Shown in pieces: positions 14,934-15,919 of a DNA stretch of 15,919 bases. Position 1 is the stretch's first letter. Each line of letters opens with the position of its first letter. The notes beneath the pieces are model-generated. The model did not search any database, was not told the origin of the DNA, and saw only the letters and a list, made by a program, of their open reading frames with translations. Origin of the DNA: an uncultured Muribaculaceae bacterium (lineage in GTDB: Bacteria > Bacteroidota > Bacteroidia > Bacteroidales > Muribaculaceae); the NCBI GenBank assembly GCA_910579105.1, contig CAJTRT010000047.1, positions 1-15,919 of the forward strand, given 5' to 3'. The translations under genes were made by a program, and so were the position numbers.

Positions 14934-15737
14934 TCAGAGCGTTATCTCCAGGCCGTCGTAGGCCAGGAAAACACCCTCGGGCAGCGTGGGCGATACATCG
15001 TTGTGAAGTCCGAGGCTGTGCGATATGTGGGTGAGGCAGGCTCTTTCGGGGTTGATTCTTTCTATTACATCGAGCGCCTGGGCAAGCGACATATGCGAGC
15101 GGTGCTCGGTTATTCGCAGCGCGTTTATGACCAACACTTTCACGCCTCTGAGAGCATCTACCGCCTCAGGGGCGATTGTTTTCACGTCGGTAAGGTAGGC
15201 GAGTTCTCCGACACGGAAACCTATGACTTGCAGGTTGTAATCGACGGAGTGGATGGCCGGGACAGGAAGCACCTCGATGCCGGCTGCGAGGAACGGCCGG
15301 TAGGGTATGATGTCGTGGATGTCGTATGTGGGGACGCCGGGATATTTCTTGGCGGCGAAACTATACGGCATGCTGCGGCGAAGCGCCCGGGCTACCTCCC
15401 TGGTGCAGTAGACAGGGAAATCACGCGGCTCGCGGTGGTAGTAGCAGTAAGGCCGCAGGTCGTCGATACCACCCACATGGTCGTAGTGCTGGTGCGTAAG
15501 CAGCAACGCGTCAAGGTTCCCGTCGCGGTGGTATCTGAGCATCTGCTGGCGGAAGTCGGGGCCGCAGTCGATCAACAGGTCCCTGCCTTCGGTCTGGAGC
15601 AGCGCCGAGCAGCGCAGCCGGCTGTCGCGGGGATCTGAGGAGCGGCATACCGGGCAGTCGCAACGCAGTTGCGGCACCCCCGTGGAGGTGCCGCTGCCGA
15701 GTATCGTCAGTTTCATTTCAGTGGTTGTGTCAGACAT
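14934..15737 (-). CDS. PhnP-like metallo-beta-lactamase-fold hydrolase
   Basis: This 267-residue protein is a metal-dependent hydrolase of the PhnP-like branch, whose known member splits a cyclic phosphodiester. It shows MKLTILGSGTSTGVP (8-22), a CDCPVC cluster (Cys 26, 28, 31) as in the structural zinc site of PhnP, DCGPDFRQQML (57-67), the metal motif THQHYDHVGG (81-90), AIHS (161-164), LTD (182-184) and THISH (236-240). No phn genes are near, so the substrate is unknown; nucleotide or cyclic phosphoester turnover is a guess. The ATG at 15737 overlaps the end of ychF by 8 bp (AATGTCTGA), suggesting coupling. The ATG at 15716 would begin at MKLTILGSG, the usual family N terminus, and is a real alternative. 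It converges on mscS with 29 bp between stops and no evident terminator. Confidence 0.88.
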   Translation of the reverse strand: MSDTTTEMKLTILGSGTSTGVPQLRCDCPVCRSSDPRDSRLRCSALLQTEGRDLLIDCGPDFRQQMLRYHRDGNLDALLLTHQHYDHVGGIDDLRPYCYYHREPRDFPVYCTREVARALRRSMPYSFAAKKYPGVPTYDIHDIIPYRPFLAAGIEVLPVPAIHSVDYNLQVIGFRVGELAYLTDVKTIAPEAVDALRGVKVLVINALRITEHRSHMSLAQALDVIERINPERACLTHISHSLGLHNDVSPTLPEGVFLAYDGLEITL

Positions 15738-15919
15738 TGAACCGGAAGTGCATGATGTCGCCGTCCTGGGCTACGTATTCCTTACCCTCGACTGATAGTT
15801 TGCCGGCTTCCTTGACCGCCGTCTCGCCGCCGAGGTTCACATAGTCGTCATACTTGATGACCTCGGCACGGATGAAGCCTTTCTCGAAGTCGGTGTGGAT
15901 GATGCCGGCGCACTGCGGG
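15730..15919 (-). CDS. ychF: YchF-type redox-regulated ATPase, C-terminal fragment (runs off the window)
   Basis: Reading the - strand from the right edge gives 62 codons and a stop at 15732-15730. The product begins PQCAGIIHTDFEKGFIRAEV, contains YDDYVNLGGETAVKEAGK, and ends YVAQDGDIMHFRFNV. This is the conserved TGS-domain end of YchF (also called EngD or OLA1-type), a ribosome-associated P-loop ATPase; the E. coli protein ends in nearly the same residues. The ATP-binding part lies beyond the window. Its stop overlaps the start of the PhnP-like gene, so the two are probably one operon. Confidence 0.95.
   Translation of the reverse strand, partial: PQCAGIIHTDFEKGFIRAEVIKYDDYVNLGGETAVKEAGKLSVEGKEYVAQDGDIMHFRFNV

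Noticed and set aside
15003..15638. Open frame of 211 codons on the + strand
   Set aside because: It lies wholly antisense to the PhnP-like hydrolase, whose metal-binding motifs are intact.

Overview
The window reads as chromosomal DNA of a GC-rich member of the Bacteroidales. A Muribaculaceae-like gut bacterium is my best guess, but nothing here fixes the family. Three things point to the order: two promoters match the Bacteroidetes housekeeping pattern (TTTG, 19-20 bp, TAnnTTTG); a DUF3575-type protein and a 'TASPEG'-type OmpA-like protein sit side by side; and RecJ, RecQ, AlaRS and the short MerR protein have Bacteroidetes-type sequences. I see no transposase, integrase, phage gene, CRISPR array, tRNA or rRNA.

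Layout. (1) 128-5080, + strand: three tightly packed genes for envelope proteins, namely a DUF3575-type small barrel protein, a 690-residue protein with a carboxypeptidase-regulatory-like domain, an OmpA-like domain and a helical tail, and a protein of about 757 residues made of four divergent copies of one beta-barrel-like unit. A hairpin terminator closes the group. (2) 5127-8988, + strand: a clear promoter, a GC-rich structured leader of about 170 nt, recJ, and a recQ that overlaps recJ by 10 bp and starts with TTG. (3) 8989-9316: a relatively AT-rich convergent intergenic region with a strong hairpin. (4) 9317-12407: a short MerR-family gene on the - strand diverges from alaS on the + strand, with interlocked promoter elements. 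(5) 12514-14904, + strand: a clostripain-family (C11) lipoprotein and an MscS channel with an insertion of about 80 residues in its cytoplasmic domain. (6) 14934-15919, - strand: the C-terminal end of ychF, overlapping a PhnP-like metallo-beta-lactamase-fold hydrolase that converges on mscS.

How the genes work together. recJ and recQ are probably translationally coupled and would supply a 5'-3' ssDNA exonuclease and a 3'-5' helicase for the same recombination and repair pathway. The first three genes look like one exported outer-membrane set. The first two resemble the accessory genes of Bacteroidales fimbrial operons, but no fimbrillin is visible and the four-unit barrel protein occupies the next position. 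That operon is the least conventional part of the window. Most of the rest is housekeeping, with two protein oddities (the MscS insertion and the structured recJ leader) worth checking.
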